DNA from: Paenochrobactrum glaciei
Lineage (GTDB): Bacteria; Pseudomonadota; Alphaproteobacteria; Rhizobiales; Rhizobiaceae
Reading direction: 5' to 3'
DNA length: 64,000 nt
Assembly (NCBI RefSeq): GCF_039522165.1
Contig: NZ_BAAADE010000011.1
Span: 9,837 to 73,836 of the forward strand
Shown here: positions 36,315 through 44,712 of the stretch, piece by piece
Layout: every line of letters starts with the position of its first letter
Position numbering within the stretch: position 1 is the first letter of the stretch
Program-made: the position numbers and the translations under genes
The notes under the pieces: model-generated
Databases searched by the model: none
Seen by the model: the letters and a program-made list of their open reading frames with translations, nothing else
What the model was told of the DNA's origin: nothing

Positions 36315-37037
36315 ATGGCCAAGGGTCAAAAAACAGAAGACGAAAACGCCGAAGGAAAAAACGCCGGCTCAAAAATCGATGTGATTTGTGAGGCGCTTTC
36401 GCAAGCAATCCTTGCTCGTGAATTGCAACCCGGTATGAAGCTTAGTGAAGAATCCATCGGCGTTCTTTTCTCAGTCAGCCGCACTGTCGTCCGCGCTGCC
36501 CTCAACCGTTTACACAGCGAAGCCCTCGTCGAGTTTCGCCAAAACCGCGGTGCCTTTGTAGCCAGCACAACACCTGAAGAAGCGCGGGAAGTGTTTGAAG
36601 CGCGGATTGCGATTGAGCGGGAAATTTTTACAAAACTCGCCACCATTATCAATGATAGCCAGATTAAAATTCTGGAGCAGCATTTAGCGAAAGAGCATGA
36701 AGTTCACCACTCAGGTGACCATGCTGCCGCTATTCTTCTGTCCGGTGATTTCCACATGCTGGCTGCGGATATGGCACAAAATCAAGTGCTTTCAGGCTTT
36801 TTGAAAGTGCTGATTTCACGCACATCACTGATCCTTGCGCAACATAGTACGCATCAGGAAACCGACTGTAGTCTTGATGAGCATGTCGCCATTATCAACG
36901 CTTTGCGCGCCCGCGATTCTCAAGCGAGTGCAGAAGCCATCGTGGATCACCTCGAACAGGTTTTTGAGATGGCCAATATTGGTAAAACCAAACGCACTAA
37001 ACGCTCATTGGACGAAATTCTTAAGCGGTTTGTATAG
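36315..37037 (+). CDS. GntR family regulator (FCD subfamily)
   Basis: A 240-residue repressor-type regulator. The N-terminal winged helix has LQPGMKLSEESIGVLFSVSR and TVVRAALNRLHSEALVEFRQ; the C-terminal FCD ligand domain has EVFEARIAIEREIF and a metal-site type HMLAADMAQN. A TTG start four codons earlier is possible; I prefer the ATG at 36315. FCD regulators recognise TTGTATACAA-like sites, close to the TTGTATCCAAT boxes found upstream of 37135, 31524/31351 and 28836/29140, so it probably controls the whole region C regulon. Confidence 0.9.
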   Translation: MAKGQKTEDENAEGKNAGSKIDVICEALSQAILARELQPGMKLSEESIGVLFSVSRTVVRAALNRLHSEALVEFRQNRGAFVASTTPEEAREVFEARIAIEREIFTKLATIINDSQIKILEQHLAKEHEVHHSGDHAAAILLSGDFHMLAADMAQNQVLSGFLKVLISRTSLILAQHSTHQETDCSLDEHVAIINALRARDSQASAEAIVDHLEQVFEMANIGKTKRTKRSLDEILKRFV

Positions 37038-37039
37038 AG

Positions 37040-37081
37040 TTACGATACGATTACTATTGATTTTGTATCCAATTTGTGGAA
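37040..37081. promoter_or_regulatory. Paired GATAC/GTATC boxes upstream of the isomerase-amidohydrolase operon
   Basis: TTACGATACGA at 37040-37050 and TTGTATCCAAT at 37063-37073 lie between the GntR stop and the isomerase-like gene. The latter extends to an 18-bp match (one change) with 31477-31494. Likely GntR/FCD operators. Confidence 0.6.
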
Positions 37082-37134
37082 GCCTCAAGTACAGGATTTA
37101 TTCTTGCTGATATAAACCTAAACTTGAGGACACC

Positions 37135-38070
37135 ATGACAGGCATTGTAAAAAGCTCACTGCCAGACGCGCAAAATCTGAGTGCCATCCAAGCATTACAA
37201 CTGGCAGCGGATATGAAGCTCAGTGGTGTGTTTTTTGGCTCCTTGTTTGATATCAGCCCTGAACTGGATCAGGCAGAACTGGCTGCATTTCACGACAAAG
37301 CAAAAGAGCTTGGCCTTAATGCCTCTGTCATGCTCGGCTTTCTCAATCCTGCGCTTCCCTTCAGATCAGAAGCAGTATCAAAACTGGCAAACGGCGACCT
37401 TGATAAAGGCATTGCAAAGTTGATCAGGGCTGCGGCTTTGGCCGGCATTCATGACCCGATGTTTGTGATCGGCATGATCGAAGAGCGCTTTGATGAAACA
37501 ATTAGCTGGCAGCAACAGCTTGATGCAGTTGCCCAGATGATTAAGCAAGCAGCGCCTGTGCTTCGGGAGTGTCAGTCCCGCCTCATCCTCAAAACCCATG
37601 AAGAGATAACCACTGCTGAAGTTGTTGATCTGGTTAAGCATGTTGGTGAGGATTTACTTGGTGTAGCCTATGATCCGGTCAATGTTGTTTGCCGTATGGA
37701 AGATCCGGTTGCAGCGGCACGACGTGTCGCCCCTTATGTACATTCGCTTTATATTGATGACTGTATTGTGCGCTTTCAAGATGGCGGCATACGGCGTTTC
37801 CTTGCTCCTTTAGGTCAAGGTTACATTGATTGGCCAGCGATAACCGCCTTGATGCCCGATGCGCGCCGCTGGCTTGAAATGCATCGTGGTCAGTTTGCCA
37901 TGCCCGTCTTTGATCAAGGCTGGCTTGCGGCACAACCAGAGATAAAACTGGAAGAATATGCCTCCGTTCTTGAGATGGCAGCCCGTTTTGGCAATCAGGA
38001 AGTGACTTGGGATCAAGCTGCTCACACCGAGCGTTTGCCGCAAGCTTTGCAACAATTCGTTCTTCAATAA
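37135..38070 (+). CDS. Isomerase-like TIM-barrel protein with altered metal site
   Basis: A 311-residue paralogue of the isomerase at 22426, shown by THEEIT followed by VVDLVKHVGEDLLGVAYDPV, ARRVAPYVHSLYI and FDISPELDQ. The ligands differ: the Glu of LETHEE is Lys (LKTHEE) and the His of THIKD is Tyr (LYIDD), while the Asp of YDPVN and the Glu of LEMHRG remain. It may therefore be a non-catalytic partner, or use a different mechanism. First gene of an operon with two amidohydrolases. Confidence 0.75.
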   Translation: MTGIVKSSLPDAQNLSAIQALQLAADMKLSGVFFGSLFDISPELDQAELAAFHDKAKELGLNASVMLGFLNPALPFRSEAVSKLANGDLDKGIAKLIRAAALAGIHDPMFVIGMIEERFDETISWQQQLDAVAQMIKQAAPVLRECQSRLILKTHEEITTAEVVDLVKHVGEDLLGVAYDPVNVVCRMEDPVAAARRVAPYVHSLYIDDCIVRFQDGGIRRFLAPLGQGYIDWPAITALMPDARRWLEMHRGQFAMPVFDQGWLAAQPEIKLEEYASVLEMAARFGNQEVTWDQAAHTERLPQALQQFVLQ

Positions 38071-38105
38071 TTTATGTATGAAATGCTGTGTTAAAGGAGC
38101 CGGTT

Positions 38106-39296
38106 ATGGGCACTCTTCTTAAAAATATTCGCCCGTGGGGCGGTGACACTGTCGATATGTTGATCCGCAACGGCATTATCGAAGCCACTAATCCTGACAA
38201 AATTGACGACAGTATTACAATTGAAGATGGGGGCAATGCGATTGCCATTCCAGGTTTGATTGATGCGCATACACATCTTGATAAAACCACTTGGGGGCTG
38301 CCGTGGCATGAAAACAACCGCCGTGCAGTCTTGCGTGATCGTATCGATTTTGAACGCGAACATCGCTTAGACGTTGGCATTGATCCGCATATTCAGTCGA
38401 TGCGCCACGCCATTGGTTTGGCCTCCAACGGTGCAACCCATATTCGCAGTCATGTTGACATCGATACCACGCATGGTTTGTCGATTGTTGAAGGTGTCAT
38501 GCAAACGCGAGAAAAGCTTCGCGACATTATCGACATTGAAATTGTTGCCTTTCCGCAATCCGGCCTGATGGTAATGCCGGGTACAAAAGAGCTATTAGAT
38601 GAAGCTTTGAAACTCGGATGCGAAGTGCTGGGAGGGATTGACCCATGCGGCATCGACCGCGATCCGAAAGGCCAACTTGATATTTTATTTGAACTTGCAA
38701 TTAAGCATCAAAAACCACTCGATATTCATCTTCATGAAGCCGGAGAGCTTGGCGCCTTTACGATGGAGTTAATTTTCGAGCGCATTCGTACCAATGGCAT
38801 GAAAGGTCAGGTCGCAATCAGCCATGCCTTTACACTTGGCTCGGTTGATCCTGCACGTGCAGCATATCTGATCGAACAGCTCGCAGAGCTGGATGTTGCC
38901 ATTTTGACAACAGGCGCACCATCGGCAACTGTTCCGGCTATTATGCGTTTATTGGATGCCGGTATCCGGGTGGGTGCCGGTTGTGACGGTATTCGTGATA
39001 CATGGGGACCGTGGGGACAACCTGATATGCTTGATCGTGCTCGTATCATCGGTATGCGCAATGGATTACGCTCAGACCATGAATTGGAGCATTTATTACG
39101 TGTGGTTTCACAAGGTGGAGCTGACGTCATGCAACTTGCCAATTATGGCCTTGAGGTTGGTTGCAAAGCAGATTTGACGCTTGTTAGCGGTGAAACACTT
39201 GCTCATGCGGTTGTTGATGTTGCACCGCGTCCACTGGTTATGAAAAGCGGTCATATCACAGCCCGTAACGGCCAAGCTTTGATTGAAATGCCATGA
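38106..39296 (+). CDS. Cytosine-deaminase-like amidohydrolase
   Basis: A 396-residue metal-dependent hydrolase of the CodA/COG0402 group. The metal site is complete: HTH in LIDAHTHLDKT, His in IHLHEAGE with the catalytic Glu, His in AISHAFTLG and Asp in AGCDGIRDTWGPWG. ATG 38106 is preceded by AAAGGAG at six-base spacing. It overlaps the next amidohydrolase gene by 4 nt. It should deaminate or hydrolyse a cyclic amidine or amide; the specific substrate (pyrimidine, creatinine-like or hydantoin-like) is not determinable. Confidence 0.88.
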   Translation: MGTLLKNIRPWGGDTVDMLIRNGIIEATNPDKIDDSITIEDGGNAIAIPGLIDAHTHLDKTTWGLPWHENNRRAVLRDRIDFEREHRLDVGIDPHIQSMRHAIGLASNGATHIRSHVDIDTTHGLSIVEGVMQTREKLRDIIDIEIVAFPQSGLMVMPGTKELLDEALKLGCEVLGGIDPCGIDRDPKGQLDILFELAIKHQKPLDIHLHEAGELGAFTMELIFERIRTNGMKGQVAISHAFTLGSVDPARAAYLIEQLAELDVAILTTGAPSATVPAIMRLLDAGIRVGAGCDGIRDTWGPWGQPDMLDRARIIGMRNGLRSDHELEHLLRVVSQGGADVMQLANYGLEVGCKADLTLVSGETLAHAVVDVAPRPLVMKSGHITARNGQALIEMP

Positions 39297-40780
39297 GTAA
39301 AGACATCTTAAATGAGCTGATATTAGGGGAGCGTCCTCAGGGGCTGACACTTCTGACCGCCTCTTGGGTTCTTGGTTATAAAGACGGTTCTCATCATCTT
39401 ATTCACCATGGCGAGATTGTTATAGATGGAGGCAAAGTTCTTTTCATTGGTCAAAGCTTTGATGGTGAAGTTGCACGACGTATTAATTTTGGCAATGCGC
39501 TTATCAGTCCAGGTTTAATTGACCTTGACGCTCTATCTGATCTCGACACAACTATTCTCGGCATTGACCATCACCCTTTCTGGGCAAAAGGTCGTGTTTG
39601 GCCGCGTTCTTACGTTGAGCGTGGCCCATATGAAATGTATTCACAAGAAGAACTGGCCTTCCAGAAAAAATTCGCTTTCGGTCAATTACTCCTCAATGGC
39701 ATTACAACGGCCGTACCAATTGCCTCATTGTTTTATCGGGAATGGGGTGAAACTGTTGCAGAGTTTGACGCTGCCGCTGAAGCTGCAGGTGAATTAGGCC
39801 TACGGGTATTTCTAAGTCCTGCTTATCGTTCCGGTGGTTTGGTTGTTGAGTCACAGAATAAAATAGTTCCGGTTTTTGATGAAGAACGCGGATTGCAGGG
39901 CTTGCGGGATGCAGTCGATTATATCAGTCAGCAACATGGCCGTTTTGACGGGTTAATCAACGGAATGCTTGCGCCTGACCGTGTAGAGACCTGCACAGAA
40001 AATCTCTTGCGTGCGACCCAATCGGCTGCTCAGGAATTAAACTGTAAAATCCGCTTGCACATGGCACAAAGTCAGCTGGAAGTTGACACAGTTCGTGCTT
40101 TACATGATGGCAAAACGGCTCCGGCATGGCTTGCTAGTACGGGATTGTTGAATGATCGCATCATTGCACCGCATGCGACATCTGCGACGACAGAAGATTT
40201 AGAACTTTACGCCGCCAATAATGTTTCAATTGTTCATTGCCCGATGGTTTCTGCACGTGGAGGAGCAAGCCTCCAATCATTTTCGTCCTGCAAAGCACAA
40301 GGCATTAACATTGCGATGGGTACAGATACCACGCCGCCTGATATGCTGATGAATTTGTTATTTGGATTATCTTTATCGCGTATCCATGATGGTACGCCAA
40401 CACGCATTACCAGTGCAGATCTTTATGATGCCGCAACGCTGGGCGGGGCTAAGGCACTAGGCAGACAAGATATCGGAAAACTTGAAGTTGATGCATGCGC
40501 CGATATTGCAATTTTTGGTCTTGATGACCTCGTAATGGCACCAACTATCGACCCGATAACAACTCTTATTGCAGGCGGAAGTGGCCGCGTGACACAAGCT
40601 GTTTTTGTTGATGGCCGTCTTTCCATGCGCTTTGGAGAGGTTGCTGGGATTAATATGAAAGATGCGAGAAAACAGGCACAAAAACAATTTGATGGTTTGC
40701 TCAATAAATATCCCGAACGAAGCTGGCAACACCCATCACTCCAGGAGTTATTTCCGCCAAGTTACCCTATTCTAAGGTAA
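39293..40780 (+). CDS. Amidohydrolase family protein lacking the HxH motif
   Basis: A 495-residue member of the chlorohydrolase/TrzN-AtzB-like amidohydrolases. The later metal residues are visible (His in IRLHMAQSQLEVD, His in IIAPHATSAT, Asp in AMGTDTTPPDM), but the N-terminal HxH position reads LIDLDALSDLD. A nearby HH in GIDHHPFW could compensate. It starts within the stop codon of the preceding amidohydrolase gene (ATGA), so the two are translated together. Probably acts on the same N-heterocyclic compound or its product. Confidence 0.82.
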   Translation: MSKDILNELILGERPQGLTLLTASWVLGYKDGSHHLIHHGEIVIDGGKVLFIGQSFDGEVARRINFGNALISPGLIDLDALSDLDTTILGIDHHPFWAKGRVWPRSYVERGPYEMYSQEELAFQKKFAFGQLLLNGITTAVPIASLFYREWGETVAEFDAAAEAAGELGLRVFLSPAYRSGGLVVESQNKIVPVFDEERGLQGLRDAVDYISQQHGRFDGLINGMLAPDRVETCTENLLRATQSAAQELNCKIRLHMAQSQLEVDTVRALHDGKTAPAWLASTGLLNDRIIAPHATSATTEDLELYAANNVSIVHCPMVSARGGASLQSFSSCKAQGINIAMGTDTTPPDMLMNLLFGLSLSRIHDGTPTRITSADLYDAATLGGAKALGRQDIGKLEVDACADIAIFGLDDLVMAPTIDPITTLIAGGSGRVTQAVFVDGRLSMRFGEVAGINMKDARKQAQKQFDGLLNKYPERSWQHPSLQELFPPSYPILR

Positions 40781-40808
40781 AAATCACGGCCTTGCATGCA
40801 CATAAAGT

Positions 40809-40834
40809 ACCGCTCCGAAAAAATTCGGAGCGGT
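40809..40834. terminator. Bidirectional terminator between convergent genes
   Basis: ACCGCTCCGAA and TTCGGAGCGGT form an 11-bp perfect stem with a 4-nt A loop between the amidohydrolase gene and the minus-strand metallo-hydrolase gene. Confidence 0.75.
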
Positions 40835-40860
40835 TCAATTCAAACAAGACCGGATAAAAT

Positions 40861-41820
40861 TTAATCCTTATATATATTATTTTGCATTATATTATAGCCA
40901 TTATCGTTAATACTTACAGTCATTAAATCGTTGGCAACTAATAATGGACCTTGATAATTTTTATTTGTCTTTCTCACTAATTCATCATCCGAAACATCAA
41001 ATAAAACAATGTGAGAGTATATCGCAAGTTTAGGATTAATGAGTGCAAAAATCTTTCCGGCCTCTTCTGGCGTAGTATGTATATCAACGATTTTTTGCGT
41101 CATTGGCATTGCGTTTGCCATATTGTCTGATGTTGATGCGACTTCATGGACGATTACATCGACATCTTTTGCATATTTAATTAGATTCTCGTCGTATCTC
41201 GTATCGCCTGAAAGTAAAACACTTTTACCTTTATAATTAATTCTATAACCAAAAGCTGGTTTCACTGGACCGTGATCAACCTGAAATGCGATAACTTGTA
41301 ATTCATCCTTATCGTAGATAATGCCTTCATCAATATCATGTATTTTGATATTGGAGCCATCATTTTGGTCGATACGAATTTTTATGTCATATTCAAAAGC
41401 TGAACGAATACCATTCATTAAATGCGTAGTTCCCTCTGGCCCCCATACTTCAAAAGGCGTTTTTCGTCCGCGCACCCAACTGGTTAAAAATATATCAGGA
41501 ATACCTACAGTATGATCTGAATGTAGGTGAGTAATAAACAACTTATCTATCTTTGGAAAAGGAATACCCAATGAATAAATACGTTGAATAGCACCACGCC
41601 CACCATCAAATAATAAGTACTGATCACCTGCCTGAATTAAAATAGAAGGCCCGAAGCGTGAAGTCAGAGGAATGGGGCTTCCAGTACCCAAAAAATGAAT
41701 TTTTAGATTTGTATCACTAGTATCATTGATGTCTAATTCATTAGCCATAGTGATGTTGCTCGTTACTGCCAGCAAACAAGCAGTGAAAGCAAATAGAACA
41801 TTCTTTATATGATAATTCAT
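40861..41820 (-). CDS. Exported metallo-beta-lactamase-fold hydrolase (RNase Z-like)
   Basis: A 319-residue protein. The N-terminus MNYHIKNVLFAFTACLLAVT is a signal peptide, cleaved near ITMANE. The metal motif THLHSDHTVG, a following VDHGPVKP His, LLSGDTRYD Asp and a late YSHIVLF His give a full binuclear zinc site. The fold matches RNase Z/arylsulfatase-like hydrolases, here periplasmic. The gene is visibly more AT-rich than its neighbours and stands alone, which suggests separate acquisition. Substrate unknown; lactone, sulfate ester and cyclic phosphodiester hydrolysis are all possible. Confidence 0.8.
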   Translation of the reverse strand: MNYHIKNVLFAFTACLLAVTSNITMANELDINDTSDTNLKIHFLGTGSPIPLTSRFGPSILIQAGDQYLLFDGGRGAIQRIYSLGIPFPKIDKLFITHLHSDHTVGIPDIFLTSWVRGRKTPFEVWGPEGTTHLMNGIRSAFEYDIKIRIDQNDGSNIKIHDIDEGIIYDKDELQVIAFQVDHGPVKPAFGYRINYKGKSVLLSGDTRYDENLIKYAKDVDVIVHEVASTSDNMANAMPMTQKIVDIHTTPEEAGKIFALINPKLAIYSHIVLFDVSDDELVRKTNKNYQGPLLVANDLMTVSINDNGYNIMQNNIYKD

Positions 41821-41868
41821 GTCAGTTCTCTCACGTTAATGGGGGAAATGATTTCAATAGAGCCGTAT

Positions 41869-41897
41869 CCGTAGTCCATCCAATGTGTGGACTACGG
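41869..41897. terminator. Hairpin downstream of the first NMT1-type transporter operon
   Basis: CCGTAGTCCA and TGGACTACGG form a perfect 10-bp stem with a 9-nt loop between the metallo-hydrolase start and the permease stop. ATTTTAG follows on the plus side. Confidence 0.6.
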
Positions 41898-41916
41898 ATT
41901 TTAGTGCCATTGAAAA

Positions 41917-42693
41917 TCAGGCCTTTTTCTTGCTTGATGCATGCCAAGGAACAAACCAGTACCGCAATCGTGCAATAAACGTATATAAAGCCAGGCCTAT
42001 CAGGGTCAGAAACACAATAACGGAAAACAAGCGCGGTACTTGCAACTCTTGCAAATAGGAAACCGCAAGATAGCCCAAGCCTTCGTTGCCGCCGACAAAT
42101 TCACCTACAATCGCCCCGATCATCGACATGACGACGGCCACTTCCATACCAGCAAAAATGATCGGCATCGCGGATGGAAAATCCAGCATGACAAAACGTT
42201 GCCATGCATTGGCTTGCAGCATTGTCATAACGTCATTATCGCCACTTTCGACAGAGCGAAACGCGAGCAAAGAGTTGGAGAAAACCGGGAAAAACGATAA
42301 AGCCGCAGCCATAAAGATTTTAGATTCCAAACCAAAACCAAACCAAAGAATAAACAGCGGTGCCAATGCAATTTTAGGTATTAATTGAAGTGAAACGATA
42401 AAGGGCTTAAAGGCCCACTCCAAAACCTGCACTCGTGCCATCATAAAGCCAAGTACCATACCAAGCGCGACCGCTATGAAGAAGCCACTCACCGCTTCAG
42501 TTACTGTTATCCGGGCATGATACCAGACTTTGGGGTCACTGATCATATCAATGAATGCCACTAATATTTGCTCAGGCGCAGGTAAAATAAAGTCTGAAAT
42601 CCCAGAACTATGTACATAAAAAGACCAGCCAAGGAAGAAAATAGCAACTGTGGCAATGGGTAAAACGATTTTCAATGTCACATCATTATGCAT
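41917..42693 (-). CDS. ABC transporter permease (SsuC/TauC type)
   Basis: A 258-residue permease with six predicted helices. The family loop is EAVSGFFIAVALGMVLGFMM with the later FPVFSNSLLAFRSVESGDNDV and VVMSMIGAIVGEFVGGNEGLGY, as in nitrate/sulfonate/taurine/pyrimidine-type transporters. It overlaps the ATPase gene by 8 nt. It forms a complete importer with the ATPase and the Tat-type binding protein upstream, and is paralogous to the permease at 60365. Confidence 0.9.
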   Translation of the reverse strand: MHNDVTLKIVLPIATVAIFFLGWSFYVHSSGISDFILPAPEQILVAFIDMISDPKVWYHARITVTEAVSGFFIAVALGMVLGFMMARVQVLEWAFKPFIVSLQLIPKIALAPLFILWFGFGLESKIFMAAALSFFPVFSNSLLAFRSVESGDNDVMTMLQANAWQRFVMLDFPSAMPIIFAGMEVAVVMSMIGAIVGEFVGGNEGLGYLAVSYLQELQVPRLFSVIVFLTLIGLALYTFIARLRYWFVPWHASSKKKA

Positions 42694-43498
42694 TTTTCTG
42701 CCCCGTCAAAATTCCACGCAAATGCGCCGAAACATCCTGAAACTCTGCGCTGCGCTGAACATCCAGTGTGCGAGGCCTTGGAAAAGGCATTGTTTCTATA
42801 CTGACAATTCGTGCAGGCCTTGGTGCCAACATAACCACACGGTTGCTTAAAAACGTGGCCTCATTAATGGAGTGAGTAACTAAAATCGCAGTAACTTTAC
42901 TCGCTTCGCAAACTGCCATTAACTCCAGATTCAACGTATCGCGTGTCATTGCGTCCAGTGCGCCAAAAGGCTCATCAAGAAGCAATACCTGCGGTTGGGT
43001 GATCAGTGCCCTTGCGAGAGATGCGCGTTGGCGCATCCCTCCTGACAATTCGTTCGGACGAGCATTTTCAAAGCCAGATAGACCGACGGTTGCACATAAA
43101 CTCCGTGCTTTTTCCAAGCGTTCTTCTGTAGAAACACCTCTTATTCTTAATGGTAAGGCTACATTTTCGATAACCGAAAACCACGGAAATAATCTGGCTT
43201 CCTGAAACATCATGGAAACCGGTTTAATTGCTTCCCCGTCTCGTTTCCCCTTCGCCCATACAGGCTTATTCCGGATAAGAACTTCGCCTTCACTGGGTAC
43301 TTCGAGCCCTGCAATGATACGAAGCAAAGTCGTTTTTCCGCAGCCAGAAGGACCCAATAACGATATAAACTCTCCCCGTGGCATTTCCAGACTGGCATTG
43401 CGAATGGCCTGTACGGCATGTTCACCACTGCCAAATATCTTACCGACAGACTGCAAACTAATCTCAGATTGTATATTATTCTGCGGCATTAAAGTCAT
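42686..43498 (-). CDS. ABC transporter ATP-binding protein (SsuB/TauB type)
   Basis: A 270-residue ATPase. Walker A is LGPSGCGKTTLLRIIAGLE, MMFQEARLFPWFSVIENVAL is the family Q-loop, the signature is LSGGMRQRASLARAL and Walker B is VLLLDEPFGALDAMT. The ATG overlaps the binding-protein stop by 4 nt. Paralogous to the ATPase at 62198. Confidence 0.92.
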   Translation of the reverse strand: MTLMPQNNIQSEISLQSVGKIFGSGEHAVQAIRNASLEMPRGEFISLLGPSGCGKTTLLRIIAGLEVPSEGEVLIRNKPVWAKGKRDGEAIKPVSMMFQEARLFPWFSVIENVALPLRIRGVSTEERLEKARSLCATVGLSGFENARPNELSGGMRQRASLARALITQPQVLLLDEPFGALDAMTRDTLNLELMAVCEASKVTAILVTHSINEATFLSNRVVMLAPRPARIVSIETMPFPRPRTLDVQRSAEFQDVSAHLRGILTGQKNA

Positions 43499-44505
43499 TT
43501 AGCCAGTGCCTGCTCTAATAAGCTATTTGTATAAAGTGTCTGAGGATCGACTACTTTATTGATGAGCTTTGCCTCCGCCAGCAGCTTGACGGCGCTATCC
43601 CAAACTTCAGGTACATTTCGCAGAATGTTTTCCTTGCCTTTAGAAGCCCAGTTATCTGCATTGGCACGTAAATCTTCACTGGCAATGGCGCGATCTGCAA
43701 TACCATTCACTTCATATTTGGACGCAATTTTATCTAGAATTGGGCCAAGATCCTGAGCTTCAACAATTTCAACTGCAGCACGATGTGTCCCGCGCAAAAA
43801 TTTCACAAAACGCTCTGGATCTGCTTCAATTTCATCCGGTCTGGCGACATAAACCTGCCCAGGAATGCCATCATCAATGGCCATCGAATGCACACCATCC
43901 ATTCCATGCGTCGCCGTAATCATGGAAGATATGTTGCCGACAAAAGCACCGGCACGACCAGCCTCAACCAGTGCAAATGATGCGGCGGAATCCGCAACTT
44001 TAACCTTGTTGACACTGTCAGGGGAAATTCCCTCTTTTTTAAGCATCAAATCGATGGTTCCTTCCATCGAACCGCCCAATGTCGCCATGCCAACTGTGCG
44101 ACCTTGCAAGTCGGCCATTGTTTTTACTGGATCTTTATCGGTTGAAAGAACAAAAAATGGAGAAAGCTGTGCAATGGTTGCGATAGAAATCATCGGAGCG
44201 TTATCATTAACGTTGGACACGATATAATTTGTCCCTCCGGTACGCCCGGATTCCATACGCTTGGCAATTACCATTTGTGAAACAAGCGAAGCGCCTTTAC
44301 CGGCTTCGATTTCTACATTTAAACCCTCATCTTCATAATAACCGGCAGCACTCGCGTATAATACAGGGCTAAAGGCCAGAGAAAGTGTAAATGGTGTAAT
44401 AAAACGGAAAGTTTTATTGGCTGTAAAAGCGGAATTACCGCTCGCTAATAAAACAAAACCAGCCCCTGCTCCCTGCAAAAAACGGCGGCGCGTAGATTGA
44501 AACAT
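43495..44505 (-). CDS. NMT1/SsuA-type ABC substrate-binding protein with Tat signal
   Basis: A 336-residue binding protein of the NMT1/THI5-like type. The N-terminus STRRRFLQGAGAGFVLLASG has a twin-arginine motif, so export by Tat is likely. Lobe signatures are FSPVLYASAAGYYEDEGLNV and VEIEAGKGASLVSQMV, plus LQGRTVGMATLGGSMEGTID. It leads a three-gene importer and its promoter carries a 16-bp element also found at 63278. Divergent from an IclR gene that is its likely regulator. Ligand unknown; aromatic acids and sulfonates are common for this family. Confidence 0.9.
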   Translation of the reverse strand: MFQSTRRRFLQGAGAGFVLLASGNSAFTANKTFRFITPFTLSLAFSPVLYASAAGYYEDEGLNVEIEAGKGASLVSQMVIAKRMESGRTGGTNYIVSNVNDNAPMISIATIAQLSPFFVLSTDKDPVKTMADLQGRTVGMATLGGSMEGTIDLMLKKEGISPDSVNKVKVADSAASFALVEAGRAGAFVGNISSMITATHGMDGVHSMAIDDGIPGQVYVARPDEIEADPERFVKFLRGTHRAAVEIVEAQDLGPILDKIASKYEVNGIADRAIASEDLRANADNWASKGKENILRNVPEVWDSAVKLLAEAKLINKVVDPQTLYTNSLLEQALAK

Positions 44506-44712
44506 TGAAATTCCTCCCTTTTCAATTGTTCAATATAAAACATTATATTCATATTATAACACATGTTTGAAAAGGCAAAAGGGGCTAGCTACCTTAAAAA
44601 CACGTTTGAGCTACATTAATTGCCAATAAATTTCATATGAATGAACAGTTCATCCGGGTTGGAAAGGTAGTGTTAATTTGTCTAAAAATGCGATAGGCCT
44701 TAATGGTCACAT
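44506..44712. promoter_or_regulatory. Divergent promoter with IclR-type palindromes
   Basis: Two elements stand out. TTTATATTGAACAATT, on the minus strand at 44524-44539, recurs identically at 63278-63293 ahead of the large operon. ATGAACAGTTCAT at 44641-44653 is a 13-bp palindrome and resembles the inner half of IclR-family operators. Both could bind the adjacent or the paralogous IclR protein. Confidence 0.6.
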
